Below, in pieces: positions 7,453-16,294 of a stretch of DNA of 64,000 bases. Origin of the DNA: Allobosea psychrotolerans. GTDB lineage: Bacteria; Pseudomonadota; Alphaproteobacteria; Rhizobiales; Beijerinckiaceae. The translations under genes and the position numbers were made by a program. How positions within the stretch are numbered: the first letter of the stretch is position 1; each line of letters starts with the position of its first letter. The stretch spans positions 162,103-226,102 of the forward strand of contig NZ_PQFZ01000010.1 in NCBI RefSeq assembly GCF_002917105.1, written 5' to 3'. The notes below the pieces were generated by a model. It was not told where the DNA came from. It made no database searches and was given only the letters and a program-made list of their open reading frames with translations.

Positions 7453-8673
7453 GTGACCAAGACAACCGAGCTTTCCCGCCGCACGCTTTTAACGACAGCG
7501 GCGATCGGCGGAGCGGCGACCATCGCCATGCCCGGCCTGCTGCGCGCACAGGCCCCCGCCATCAAGGTCGGCATCCTGCAGCCCGTCACCGGCGCTCTCG
7601 CCTATGACGGCCAGCAGGGCCAGATCGGCGCGGAGGCCGCGATCAAGGCGATCAACGAGGCCGGCGGCATCAAGTCGATGGGCGGCGCCAAACTCCAGAT
7701 GGTCTTCGGCGACGCTCGCTCGACGCCCGAAGGCGGCACGGCCGAGGTCGAGCGCATGCAGGCCGAGGGCGTGGTCGCGATCGTCGGCGGCTTCGCCTCG
7801 CCGATCTGCCTTGCCGCCTCTCAGGCCGCCGCGCGCTACGACCTGCCCTATATCGTCGATGTCGGCGTCGCCGATTCGATCGTCACGCGGGGCCTGAAGA
7901 ACACCTTCCGCTTCGGCCCCGGCTTCGGCACGGTGACCAGGACCGCGCTCGACAATCTCTCCAAGCTCAACGACGCCGCCGGCAAGCCGGCGAAGACCGT
8001 GGTGCTGGTGCATGAGGACGGGCTCTTCGGCTCGGGCATGGCCAAGCTGATGCAGGCAGAACTGCCCAAGCGCGGCTTCGAGGTGCTGGACACGATCGCC
8101 CATCCGACGCCGTCGCGCGACATGTCGAACGTCGCGCTCCAGATCCGCGCCAAGAACCCCGACCTCGTGATTCCCTCGAGCTATTACGGCGAATTCGCCC
8201 TGCTCGCCCGCACCATGCAGCAGCAGCGCATCCGCCCGAAGGGCATCTATGCCGTGCTCAACGGCGCGGCCTCGAATTTCCGCTTCGTCAAGGAATTCCA
8301 GGACGCCGCCCAGTACGTGATGGACTGCAACCACTGGCATGATCCGCGCAAGCCTGTCGCCGAGGCTCTGCGCAAGCAGGTCGAGGCGTCGGGCAAGTTC
8401 TGGACCTACAACATCCCGCTCAACTACTCCTGCGTCCTGCTTCTCGCCGACGCGCTGGAGAGGGCGGGCTCCGGCGACAAGGCCAAGCTGACCGAGGCAC
8501 TCATGGCCTCGACCTTCGCCGGCCACATCATGCCCTATGGCCCGACCAAGTTCGTCAACGGCCAGAACGAGGGCGGCGCGCCGGTCAACACGCAGGTGCA
8601 GGGCGCCGACATCAAGGTGATCTTCCCGACGGATTTCGCCGACGCCAAGCCGATCTTCCCCGTGCCGGCGTGA
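7453..8673 (+). CDS. ABC transporter substrate-binding protein (LivJ-type)
   Basis: Periplasmic binding protein of the branched-chain amino acid/amide (HAAT) uptake family, 406 residues. The N-terminus TELSRRTLLTTAAIGG is a twin-arginine-like signal followed by a hydrophobic stretch, with probable cleavage after LLRAQA. The mature part opens with IKVGILQPVTGALAYDG, the usual type I periplasmic fold start, and has GGTAEVERM and VLVHEDGLFGSGMAKLMQ. RBS AGAGGAGAA precedes the ATG. It is the first transporter gene and is separated from the permease gene by a palindromic cluster. The ligand cannot be read from sequence; members of this family also bind amides, aromatic acids and other carboxylates. 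Confidence 0.9.
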   Translation: MTKTTELSRRTLLTTAAIGGAATIAMPGLLRAQAPAIKVGILQPVTGALAYDGQQGQIGAEAAIKAINEAGGIKSMGGAKLQMVFGDARSTPEGGTAEVERMQAEGVVAIVGGFASPICLAASQAAARYDLPYIVDVGVADSIVTRGLKNTFRFGPGFGTVTRTALDNLSKLNDAAGKPAKTVVLVHEDGLFGSGMAKLMQAELPKRGFEVLDTIAHPTPSRDMSNVALQIRAKNPDLVIPSSYYGEFALLARTMQQQRIRPKGIYAVLNGAASNFRFVKEFQDAAQYVMDCNHWHDPRKPVAEALRKQVEASGKFWTYNIPLNYSCVLLLADALERAGSGDKAKLTEALMASTFAGHIMPYGPTKFVNGQNEGGAPVNTQVQGADIKVIFPTDFADAKPIFPVPA

Positions 8674-8694
8674 AGCGTTGCGGCCGCAGCTTCC

Positions 8695-8903
8695 CTTCTC
8701 CCCACCCATCTCGGGCTCGCCCGAGATGGGCAACCCAGAGCGTCAAAGTCGGCAACAGCCGACTTTGACGGGGAGAAGCTGGCTCGGTGCAGCCGAGACG
8801 GATGAGGGGGCGCCGTGCGCTTTCCACATCCTCGCATGTCAAAGGGCACGGCGCCCCCTCATCCGGCGCTTCGCGCCGCCTTCTCCCACGAGGGGAGAAG
8901 GGG
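8695..8903. repeat. Nested palindromic repeat cluster, family D
   Basis: This fills the gap between the binding-protein gene and livH. An outer stem CTTCTCCCC/GGGGAGAAG (8695-8703 with 8770-8778) encloses two perfect hairpins: CCCATCTCGGG/CCCGAGATGGG (8705-8715, 8720-8730) and GTCAAAGTCGGC/GCCGACTTTGAC (8742-8753, 8758-8769). An 18-base inverted repeat, GATGAGGGGGCGCCGTGC at 8801-8818 pairing with 8846-8863, follows. Then come a CGGCGC/GCGCCG hairpin and a second CTTCTCCC/GGGGAGAAG unit (8880-8900). Related units occur at 61613-61763. It may stabilise the upstream mRNA. Confidence 0.9.
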
Positions 8904-8910
8904 AGACCTC

Positions 8911-9783
8911 ATGTTCGCACCAGACATCATCTTCGCAGCCGTGCTGAACGGCCTGATGACCGGCTCGGTCTATGCGCTGATCGCGCTGGGCCTGACGCTG
9001 GTCTATGGCGTGCTGCACATCATCAATTTCGCCCATGGCGCGACGCTGACGGCGGCGATGTTCGCCGTCTATGTCGCGCACACCGTCTTCAAGCTCGATC
9101 CCTACATCGCGCTCTTCATCGTCACGCCGCTGTTCTTCGGGCTGGGCTACGGCGTGCAGCGCTTCATCATCGGCCCGGCCAGCCATGGCGAAGACCGCAA
9201 CATCCTGCTGGTGACGCTGGGCCTCTCGATCCTGATCGAGAACGCCATGCTCGCGATCTTCCGCTCCGATACCCGCTCGATCGATGTGCCCTACGCCTTC
9301 TCCTCGATCGATCTCGGCTTCACCTTTCTGGCGCTGCCACGCGTGCTCGCCTTCGGCGTGGCGTTGCTGGTCGCGCTGCTGCTGGGCCTCCTGCTCACCC
9401 GCACCGACACCGGCAAGGCGATCCGCGCCGTTGCCCGCGAGAAGACCGGGGCGGCTCTGGCCGGCATCGACGTAGCCCATATCTACGCCGTCACCTTCGG
9501 CCTGGGCGCGGCCTGCGTGGCGATCGCCGCCTGCCTCTTGATGCCCACCTTCTATGTCACGCCCCGCGCCGGCAACGCCTTCGTGCTGGTCGCCTTCACC
9601 ATCGTCGTGCTCGGCGGCATGGGCTCGATCCCCGGCGCACTCCTGGGCGCCCTCTTCATCGGGGTCGTCGAGAGTCTGTGCGGTTTGTTCTTCGGCGAGA
9701 GCCTGGGCCAGATCGGCATCTTCCTGATCTTCATCCTGGTGCTGCTGGTGCGGCCCACCGGCCTGTTCGGTGCGCGCGCATGA
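8911..9783 (+). CDS. livH: ABC transporter permease (LivH-type)
   Basis: Inner-membrane permease of the HAAT uptake system, 290 residues, about eight hydrophobic segments. Family signatures are LNGLMTGSVYALIALGLTLVYG at the N-terminus with INFAHG next to it, and a C-terminal GGMGSIPGALLGALFIGVVES region that contacts the ATPases. The ATG at 8911 has GGGGAGA eight bases upstream. An upstream in-frame ATG at 8815 would translate the palindromic repeat and is unlikely. It overlaps livM by four bases (ATGA), so the two are translationally coupled. Confidence 0.93.
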   Translation: MFAPDIIFAAVLNGLMTGSVYALIALGLTLVYGVLHIINFAHGATLTAAMFAVYVAHTVFKLDPYIALFIVTPLFFGLGYGVQRFIIGPASHGEDRNILLVTLGLSILIENAMLAIFRSDTRSIDVPYAFSSIDLGFTFLALPRVLAFGVALLVALLLGLLLTRTDTGKAIRAVAREKTGAALAGIDVAHIYAVTFGLGAACVAIAACLLMPTFYVTPRAGNAFVLVAFTIVVLGGMGSIPGALLGALFIGVVESLCGLFFGESLGQIGIFLIFILVLLVRPTGLFGARA

Positions 9784-10805
9784 GCCCTTCGCGCGCCTTT
9801 GCCCCCGCGCTCGTCCTACTCCTGCTGGCGGCGCTGATCCCGGTCTTCGTCACCGCCAACACGGTGCTGAACTTCATCGTCTTCACGCTGATCATCGCGC
9901 TGGCGGCCCAGGGCTGGAATCTGCTCGGCGGGCTCTGCGGCCAGTTCTCCTTCGGCCACGCCGCCTTCTTCGGCAGCGGCGCCTATGCGGCCGCACTGCT
10001 GCAGGCGCGCTATGGCGTCAACGCCTGGGCAGCCTTCACCGCCGCCATCGCATTCGCGGCGCTGGTCGGCTGGATCATCGGTTATCTCAGCTTCCGCTCG
10101 GGGCTGCGCGGCTCCTATTTCGCCCTGGTGACGCTCGCCTTCGCCGAGGTCTTCCGCATCCTCGCCAATGCCTCGGCCTTCACCGGCGGGGCGGCCGGCA
10201 CGCTGATCAAGCTCGATATCCGGCCCGAGAATTTCCAGTTCGCCAGCCGCGCCGCCTTCGTCTGGATCGCGCTTGCGCTCGTCGGCTTCACCTTGCTGCT
10301 GACGACGGCAATCACCCGCTCGCGCCTCGGCGCCTGGTTTGCCGCCGTGCGCGAAAACGAGGACGCGGCGCGCGCACTCGGCGTCGACACGCTTGCCGTG
10401 AAGCTCAAGGCGATCACGCTCTCGGCCGGCATCACCGGCGCGGCCGGCGCGCTTTATGTGCAATATTACCTCTATCTCGACGCCAACATCGCCTATGGCT
10501 CCTGGATCTCGATCGAGGCGCTGATCGCCCCGATCATCGGCGGCATCGGCACGCCGCTTGGACCGATCGTCGGCGCGGTGACGCTGCATGGCCTGGGCGA
10601 ACTGACGAAGCTCTTCGCCGGCGGCATCCCCGGCATCGATCTCGTGATCTATGGCGCGCTGCTCGTCGCCGCGATCGCCTTCGCCCCCGACGGCATGATG
10701 GGGCTGTTGCAGCGGTTGGGCCGCGGCAAGGTCACGCCCAACACGACCGCATCCACGACGACAGACGCCAAAACCACCGGCGCCAGGACGGAAGGAGCTG
10801 CCTGA
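9780..10805 (+). CDS. livM: ABC transporter permease (LivM-type)
   Basis: Second permease of the HAAT importer, 341 residues with eight to ten hydrophobic helices. The LivM signatures GQFSFGHAAFFGSGAYAAALL (about 57-77, quoted in part) and the cytoplasmic coupling region AVRENEDAARALGVD are present, as is IIGGIGTPLGPIVGA. A polar Thr/Ala-rich tail (TPNTTASTTTDAKTTGA) follows the last helix; such tails vary between homologues. The start overlaps livH by ATGA and the stop overlaps the livG ATG by one base, which shows a tightly coupled operon. Confidence 0.93.
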   Translation: MSPSRAFAPALVLLLLAALIPVFVTANTVLNFIVFTLIIALAAQGWNLLGGLCGQFSFGHAAFFGSGAYAAALLQARYGVNAWAAFTAAIAFAALVGWIIGYLSFRSGLRGSYFALVTLAFAEVFRILANASAFTGGAAGTLIKLDIRPENFQFASRAAFVWIALALVGFTLLLTTAITRSRLGAWFAAVRENEDAARALGVDTLAVKLKAITLSAGITGAAGALYVQYYLYLDANIAYGSWISIEALIAPIIGGIGTPLGPIVGAVTLHGLGELTKLFAGGIPGIDLVIYGALLVAAIAFAPDGMMGLLQRLGRGKVTPNTTASTTTDAKTTGARTEGAA

Positions 10806-11560
10806 TGCTCGCCGTCGAGACCATCACCAAGCGCTTCGGCGGGCTCATCGCGGTCAATGCTGCAAGCCTCAAGGTCAATGCCGGCTCGATCACGGGGTTA
10901 ATCGGCCCCAACGGCGCCGGCAAGACCACTTTGTTCGCCGTCATCGCCGGCTTCGAGAAGGCCAGCGAAGGCCGCATCCTCTTTGCCGGCCAGGACATCA
11001 CGGCTGAGCCCGCGCATCTGCGGGCCCAGGCCGGCATCGCCCGCACCTTCCAGATCGTCCAGCCCTTCGCCGGCCTCAGCGTCGTCGAGAACATCGCCGT
11101 CGGCGCCTATCTGCGCCATCCGGCGCGCGCCGAGGCGCAAGGCCGGGCGCGCGAGGTCGCAAGCCTCGTCGGCCTCGGCGCCATGCTCGATCAGCCTGCC
11201 TCCTCGCTCACGGTCTCCGGCCGCAAGCGGCTCGAACTGGCGCGCGCCCTGGCGACCGAGCCCAAGCTTCTGCTGCTCGACGAGGTGCTCGCCGGGCTCA
11301 ACCCCTCGGAAATCCGCGACATGATCCCGGTCATCCGCCAGATCCGCGACCAGGGCGTCACGATCCTGATGGTCGAGCATGTCATGCAAGCCGTGATGAG
11401 CCTGTGCGAGGACATCCATGTGCTGGCCCAGGGCCGCATCATCGCGCAGGGAACGCCGAGCGAGATCGCCGGCGATCCCGCGGTGATCGAGGCCTATCTC
11501 GGCCAGGGCGCGGCCAAGCGGCTGCAGAGGTCGGCGGGCATGGGAGAAAACCATGCTTGA
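10805..11560 (+). CDS. livG: ABC transporter ATPase (LivG-type)
   Basis: One of two ATPases powering the importer, 251 residues. Walker A is GPNGAGKTT (about 37-45), the signature motif is degenerate (LTVSGRKRLELARAL, as often in LivG), Walker B is LLLLDEVLAGL and the switch histidine is in VEHVMQAV. The LivG hallmark RTFQIVQPFAGLSVVENI is present. The ATG at 10805 lies in a one-base overlap with livM, and the 3' end overlaps livF by eight bases. Confidence 0.94.
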   Translation: MLAVETITKRFGGLIAVNAASLKVNAGSITGLIGPNGAGKTTLFAVIAGFEKASEGRILFAGQDITAEPAHLRAQAGIARTFQIVQPFAGLSVVENIAVGAYLRHPARAEAQGRAREVASLVGLGAMLDQPASSLTVSGRKRLELARALATEPKLLLLDEVLAGLNPSEIRDMIPVIRQIRDQGVTILMVEHVMQAVMSLCEDIHVLAQGRIIAQGTPSEIAGDPAVIEAYLGQGAAKRLQRSAGMGENHA

Positions 11561-12254
11561 GGTCGAGAACCTGATCGCCGGCTATGGCGGCGCAGATGTC
11601 CTGCGCGGCATCGGCCTGGAGGTAAAACCAGGCGAGATCGTCGCGGTGCTCGGCGCCAACGGCGTCGGCAAGACGACGCTGAACCGGGCCTTGTCCGGCC
11701 TGATAAAGCCGCGCTCCGGCACGATCCGCTTCCTGGGCCAGGAGATCGCCGGCCTCAAGGCTTCGGCCATCGTCGCCGCCGGGCTGATCCATGTGCCGGA
11801 GGGGCGCCGGATCTTTCCCAATATGAGCGTGCGCGACAATCTCGTGCTCGGCAGCTACCGGCGTGGCAAACCGGCGCGCGAGGCCAATCTGGAGCGCATG
11901 TTCCAGCTCTTTCCGCGCCTGCGCGAACGCGCAACGCAAGCCGCCGGTACGCTCTCGGGCGGCGAGCAGCAGATGCTTGCCATCGGGCGCGGGCTGATGG
12001 GCGAGCCCAAGCTCCTGATCCTGGATGAGCCGTCGCTCGGCCTCTCCCCGCTCCTGGTCGAGGAGATGTTTGCGCTGATCGCCCGCATCGCCGGCGAGGG
12101 CCTGGCCGTACTGCTGGTCGAGCAGAACGTCGTGCAGTCGCTCGAACTCGCTGCTCGCGCCTATGTGCTCGAAAACGGCCGCATCGTCGTTGCCGGCCCC
12201 TCCAGCCGGATCGCCGCCGACCCGGCCCTGAAACACGCCTATCTCGGATTGTGA
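11553..12254 (+). CDS. livF: ABC transporter ATPase (LivF-type)
   Basis: Second ATPase of the importer, 233 residues. It has Walker A GANGVGKTT, the LivF-typical VPEGRRIFPNMSVRDNL, the signature LSGGEQQMLAIGR, Walker B LLILDEPSLGLSP and the H-loop region replaced by VEQNV, which is normal in LivF. It starts inside the last codons of livG and is followed after seven bases by the PrpD-family gene, so transporter and catabolic genes probably share one transcript. Confidence 0.94.
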   Translation: MLEVENLIAGYGGADVLRGIGLEVKPGEIVAVLGANGVGKTTLNRALSGLIKPRSGTIRFLGQEIAGLKASAIVAAGLIHVPEGRRIFPNMSVRDNLVLGSYRRGKPAREANLERMFQLFPRLRERATQAAGTLSGGEQQMLAIGRGLMGEPKLLILDEPSLGLSPLLVEEMFALIARIAGEGLAVLLVEQNVVQSLELAARAYVLENGRIVVAGPSSRIAADPALKHAYLGL

Positions 12255-12261
12255 GGCCGTC

Positions 12262-13704
12262 ATGAACGCAAACGCCGCCGTCAGCGCCGAGCCCCGCGCC
12301 GAACCCGTGATGCAGCGCCCCGCCACGCCGGGCTGGCTCAGCGAGCTCGCCACCTTCTGCGCCGATCTGCGCTTCGAGCATCTGCCGCCCGAGGTCGTTT
12401 CACGCACCGTTCAGGTCCTTGCCGACTCGGTCGCCGCCATCGCCGCCGGCGCACAGGAGCCGGAGACGATCGCGCTCTCCAACCGGCTCGCCCCCTCCGA
12501 CGACGCCTTGGGCGCCGCCGTCATCGGCAGCGGCCGCAAGGCGACGCCGAGCCTCGCCGCTTTTCTCAACGGCACGGCGGGCACCATGCTGGAGCTCGAC
12601 GAGGGCAACCAGTTCGCCCGCGGCCATCCCGGCATCCATGTCGTGCCGGCCGTGCTCGCAGCTGCTGTCCAGGCCAAGGCGAGCGGCAAGGATGTGATCA
12701 CCGCCATCGCGCTCGGCTATGAGATCGGTGCCCGCATCGGCATCGCCTCGAAACTGCGCATCACCATGCATCCGCACGGCACCTGGGGCACGGTCGGCGC
12801 TGCCGTCGCCATCGCCTGGCTGCACAGGCGCGACGCCAAGGCGATGATCGAGACGATCAACGTCGCCTCCTCGCTCGGCCTCACCACCAGCCGCCGGACG
12901 ATGCTGGAGGGGGGCACGGTCCGCAACACATTCGCGGGCTTCTCCAACCAGATCGGCCTGATGGTCGACGGCCTGGTCGCCTCGGGCTTCACCGGCGAGG
13001 CCGACGGGTTGGGCACCGTCTATGGCTCGGTTATCGCCGATCATTGGCAGCCTGACGTCATGGTCGAGGCGCTGGGGCAGCGCTGGGAAATCGCACGCAA
13101 TTATTTCAAGCGCCATGCCTGCTGCCGCTATAATCACGGCGCGCTCGATGCGCTCAGCCGGATCGTGGCCGGCGAGGGCGGCCGGATCGCCCCGGAGCAG
13201 ATCGACCGCATCGATGTCGGCACCTATATCTGGGCGGCGCAGCTGGCCGGCCAGGAGCCGCACAACATGCTGGCGGCGAAGTTCTCGCTGCCCTTCTCGA
13301 TCGCGACCACGATCGTCCACGGCGCGGCGACCGTCGAAGCCTTCCGCGAGCCGGCGCGGCTCGAACCCGTCACCCGCGACCTCGCGCGCCGCGTTTTCGT
13401 CCGCGAGGACGAGGCCGCGACAGCCAAACTGCCGGCGCTGCGCCCGGCCAAGGTCACGATCACCCTGGCCGATGGCCGCGTGCTGGAAGCGGAAGCGCTG
13501 ACCAATCGCGGCGACACCGAGGATCCCTATAGCGAAGCCGAGATCCGCGAGAAATTCTTCGATCTCGCCGGCCCGGTCTGGGGAGAGGCTCATGCCGCCG
13601 CGATCCTCGCCCAAACCGACGCCCTGCCGCAGGCCGGAACACTCGACGCGCTGAACGCCCTGCTCGCCGCCGCGCCCGCTACCCTGAACGGACACCAATC
13701 ATGA
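12262..13704 (+). CDS. MmgE/PrpD family protein
   Basis: A 480-residue member of the MmgE/PrpD fold family, which includes 2-methylcitrate dehydratase, cis-aconitate decarboxylase and iminodisuccinate epimerase. The all-helical first domain (about 25-290) carries ADSVAAIAAG, the GTAGTMLELDEGNQFARGHPG segment with active-site candidates, and MHPHGTWGTVGAA. The smaller lid domain follows KRHACCRYNHGALDAL and contains AAKFSLPFSIATTIVHG. The N-terminal 20 residues are an unconserved extension. The next gene overlaps by ATGA and encodes a C-C lyase, as in methylcitrate-type routes, but no citrate synthase homologue is here, so the substrate is open: a dehydratase, epimerase or decarboxylase on a di- or tricarboxylate is the likely range. 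Confidence 0.85.
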   Translation: MNANAAVSAEPRAEPVMQRPATPGWLSELATFCADLRFEHLPPEVVSRTVQVLADSVAAIAAGAQEPETIALSNRLAPSDDALGAAVIGSGRKATPSLAAFLNGTAGTMLELDEGNQFARGHPGIHVVPAVLAAAVQAKASGKDVITAIALGYEIGARIGIASKLRITMHPHGTWGTVGAAVAIAWLHRRDAKAMIETINVASSLGLTTSRRTMLEGGTVRNTFAGFSNQIGLMVDGLVASGFTGEADGLGTVYGSVIADHWQPDVMVEALGQRWEIARNYFKRHACCRYNHGALDALSRIVAGEGGRIAPEQIDRIDVGTYIWAAQLAGQEPHNMLAAKFSLPFSIATTIVHGAATVEAFREPARLEPVTRDLARRVFVREDEAATAKLPALRPAKVTITLADGRVLEAEALTNRGDTEDPYSEAEIREKFFDLAGPVWGEAHAAAILAQTDALPQAGTLDALNALLAAAPATLNGHQS

Positions 13705-14603
13705 CCCTCTCCCTGAAGGCACGCTTCGCTCAGGCGGAGATCGTGCTGGCGCCGGGCGTCTATGACGCACTGACCGCTTCGCTGGCTGAGGCAGCCGGCT
13801 TCGAGGCCCTCTACGTCTCCGGCGCCTCGATCGCCTATACCCGCCTCGGCCGGCCCGATATCGGGCTGGTCTCGATGGCAGAGGTCGCCGACACCATCAC
13901 CATGATCCGAGACCGCATCGCGACGCCGCTGATCGTCGATGCCGATACCGGCTATGGCAATGCGCTCAACATGCAGCGCACCATGCGCCTGTTCGAGCGC
14001 GCCGGCGCCAACGCCCTGCAGATCGAGGACCAGAGCTTTCCCAAGCGCTGCGGCCATCTCGCCGACAAGAGCGTGATCCCGGCCGCCGAGATGGTCGGCA
14101 AGATCAAGGCCGCCGCCGATGCCCGCGCCTCGCAGGAAACACTGATCATCGCCCGCACCGACGCCATCGCGGTGGAGGGCTTCGAAGCCGCGCTCGAACG
14201 CGCCCATCTCTACGCCCAGGCCGGCGCGGACATGCTCTTCGTGGAGGCGCCGGGTTCCGCCGACGAGCTGGGCCGCGTCACCGCCGAGCTGAAGGGCCTG
14301 GCTCCGCTGATGGCCAATATGGTCGAGGGCGGGCGCACGCCGATCAAATCGGCAAAGGAGTTGGAGGCGCTCGGTTTCTCGCTCGTCATCTTCCCCGGCG
14401 GCATCGTCCGGGCGCTCGCCCGCGCCGCCCAGGATTTCTACGGCACGCTGAAGCGCGACGGCTCGACCGACGCCTTCCGCAACCAGATGTTCGATTTCGA
14501 CCAGCTCAACGCCGTGATCGGCACGCCGCAGATGATCGCAGCCGGCCGGAGCTATGAAGCCGAGCAGATCATCGCGGCGGCAGAAAAGAGCAAGCGGGCA
14601 TGA
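13701..14603 (+). CDS. Isocitrate lyase/PEP mutase family C-C lyase
   Basis: A 300-residue (beta/alpha)8 barrel enzyme. The metal-binding segment VDADTGYGN (79-87) and the lyase signature KRCGH with catalytic C117 show a bond-cleaving member rather than a PEP mutase, which lacks that cysteine. Further matches are IIARTDA and DMLFVEAPGS. Size and motifs fit 2-methylisocitrate lyase or 2,3-dimethylmalate lyase, which release pyruvate-type products plus a carboxylate. Full-length isocitrate lyases are much larger. The gene overlaps both neighbours by ATGA. Pairing with a LeuCD-like hydratase 7 kb away under a shared divergent regulator favours a substituted malate as substrate; that is inference. 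Confidence 0.87.
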   Translation: MTLSLKARFAQAEIVLAPGVYDALTASLAEAAGFEALYVSGASIAYTRLGRPDIGLVSMAEVADTITMIRDRIATPLIVDADTGYGNALNMQRTMRLFERAGANALQIEDQSFPKRCGHLADKSVIPAAEMVGKIKAAADARASQETLIIARTDAIAVEGFEAALERAHLYAQAGADMLFVEAPGSADELGRVTAELKGLAPLMANMVEGGRTPIKSAKELEALGFSLVIFPGGIVRALARAAQDFYGTLKRDGSTDAFRNQMFDFDQLNAVIGTPQMIAAGRSYEAEQIIAAAEKSKRA

Positions 14604-16294
14604 CGATGACGCTCGATCCCGTCACGCTCGCCGTGCTGAAGGGCCGGCTGGAGCAGATCGCCAACGAGATGGACGCGACGCTCTACCGCTCCGCCTTCAA
14701 CCCGATCATCGCCGAGGCGCATGACGCCTGCCACGGCCTCTACCACGCCACAACCGGCGCGACCCTGGTGCAGGGCACGTCCGGCCTGCCGATCTTCGTC
14801 GGCGCCATGGCCTTCGCGGTGAAGGCCGTGATCGACCGGGTCGAGGCCGGCGCCGCCAACGACCCCGGCGACACCTGGCTCTTCAACGATCCCTATGAGG
14901 GCGGCACGCATCTCAACGACATGCGCCTGGTGCGGCCGATCTTCCGCGACGGCAAATTGTTCTGCTGGCTGGCCTCGGTCGGCCACTGGCTCGATGTCGG
15001 CGGCAATGTGCCCGGCAATTTCAACGCGAAGGCGACGGAAAGCTTTCAGGAGGGCTTCCGCATCCCGCCGGTGAAGCTCGTGCGCAAGGGCGAGTTCCAG
15101 CACGACATCGTCGAGATCCTGAATGCCAATTCGCGCCTGCCGCAATCGAACTGGGGCGATCTCAACGGCCAGTTGAACGCGCTCGATCTCGGCGAGCAGC
15201 GCCTCGATGCGCTGCTGGCGGACTATGGCGTGCCGACAGTCGATGCCGCGCTCGACGCCTTCAGCGCCCGCGCCGAGGCGCTGATGCGCGCCGAAATCGC
15301 AGCCCTCCCGGATGGCCGCTATTCCTTCGACGATTTCCTCGACAATGACGGCATCACTGACACCCCGCTCAGGATCGCGCTCGACCTGACGATCGCGGGC
15401 GACGCGATGACGCTCGATTTCTCGCGCTCCGCCCCGCCCTGCCAGGGCCCGCTCAACATCGCCTATTCCACCGCGGTCGCCTGCTGCTATGTCGCGCTGA
15501 AGCACATCTTCCCGCATGTCCCGGCCAATGCCGGCGTCCTCAAGCCGATCAGCTTCATCATCCCCGACACGACGCTGCTCGGCGTCAAGGCGCCCAAGCC
15601 CGTCGGCGGCTATACCGAGACGATCCTGCGCGTCATCGACACCGTCTTCGGCGTCTTCGCCCAGATCGCGCCCGAGCGCTCCAACGGCTCGCCCTATGCC
15701 ACGATCAACGCGCTCTCGCTGGCGGGCCACCGCGACGACGGCTCGCGCTTCGTGATGTTCTCCTTCTTCGGCGGCGGCTTGGGCGGCAATCCCGAAGGCG
15801 ACGGCCTCAACCACGGCAACAATCCGATCTCGACCGCGACGATCCCGCCGGCCGAAATCTTGGAGGCCGCCTATCCCGTGATGTTCACGCAATGGGCGCT
15901 CAGGCCCGATTCCGGCGGAGCCGGCCGTCATCGCGGCGGCTGCGGCGCGATCTACGAGATCGAGGCGCTGGCGCAGTCGGGCGCCGACGTCTTCCTGCTC
16001 GGCGAGCGCGGCAAATTCCCGCCCTTCGGCGTCGCCGGGGGCGGCCCGGCCGCGATGAACCGCTTCATCTATGACGGCCCGGACGGCCCGAGATCGCCGC
16101 CGCTCGTCACCAAGATCACCGACATCCACATCGCCAAGGGCCAGCGCGTCCGGCTCGAAAGCCCCGGCGGCGGCGGCTATGGCGAGCCAAGGGAGCGCGA
16201 TGCGGCCGCGGTGCGGCGCGATGTGGCCAACGGATATGTGAGTGCGGAGGCCGCGCAAGCACAGTATGGCCTGGATTTGGAGGCCGGACGATGA
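14600..16294 (+). CDS. hyuB: Hydantoinase B/oxoprolinase family subunit
   Basis: A 564-residue subunit of the HyuB family (N-methylhydantoinase, 5-oxoprolinase and acetone/acetophenone carboxylase relatives). It starts LDPVTLAVLKGRLEQIANEM and has NDPYEGGTHLNDM, FVMFSFFGGGLGG, and the C-terminal SGGAGRHRGGCG and LESPGGGGYGEP motifs. These enzymes use ATP, with the HyuA subunit, to activate a cyclic amide or ketone. The gene overlaps the lyase upstream and hyuA downstream by ATGA at both ends, so a stoichiometric HyuAB complex is expected. Substrate unknown; a lactam, imide or hydantoin is possible. Confidence 0.88.
   Translation: MTMTLDPVTLAVLKGRLEQIANEMDATLYRSAFNPIIAEAHDACHGLYHATTGATLVQGTSGLPIFVGAMAFAVKAVIDRVEAGAANDPGDTWLFNDPYEGGTHLNDMRLVRPIFRDGKLFCWLASVGHWLDVGGNVPGNFNAKATESFQEGFRIPPVKLVRKGEFQHDIVEILNANSRLPQSNWGDLNGQLNALDLGEQRLDALLADYGVPTVDAALDAFSARAEALMRAEIAALPDGRYSFDDFLDNDGITDTPLRIALDLTIAGDAMTLDFSRSAPPCQGPLNIAYSTAVACCYVALKHIFPHVPANAGVLKPISFIIPDTTLLGVKAPKPVGGYTETILRVIDTVFGVFAQIAPERSNGSPYATINALSLAGHRDDGSRFVMFSFFGGGLGGNPEGDGLNHGNNPISTATIPPAEILEAAYPVMFTQWALRPDSGGAGRHRGGCGAIYEIEALAQSGADVFLLGERGKFPPFGVAGGGPAAMNRFIYDGPDGPRSPPLVTKITDIHIAKGQRVRLESPGGGGYGEPRERDAAAVRRDVANGYVSAEAAQAQYGLDLEAGR

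Noticed and set aside
8695..8903. CRISPR array
   Set aside because: The repeats are inverted, of different sequence and without regular spacers, and no cas genes are present.
8787..9779. N-terminal extension of the livM frame back to 8787, and of the livG frame back to 9770
   Set aside because: The extension would run out of frame through livH and the repeat cluster; the ATGA overlap start at 9780 and the ATG at 10805 give normal-length family members.
12262..14603. Methylcitrate cycle (prpD, prpB)
   Set aside because: No prpC or acnD, and the setting with HyuAB and an importer is unlike prp operons.
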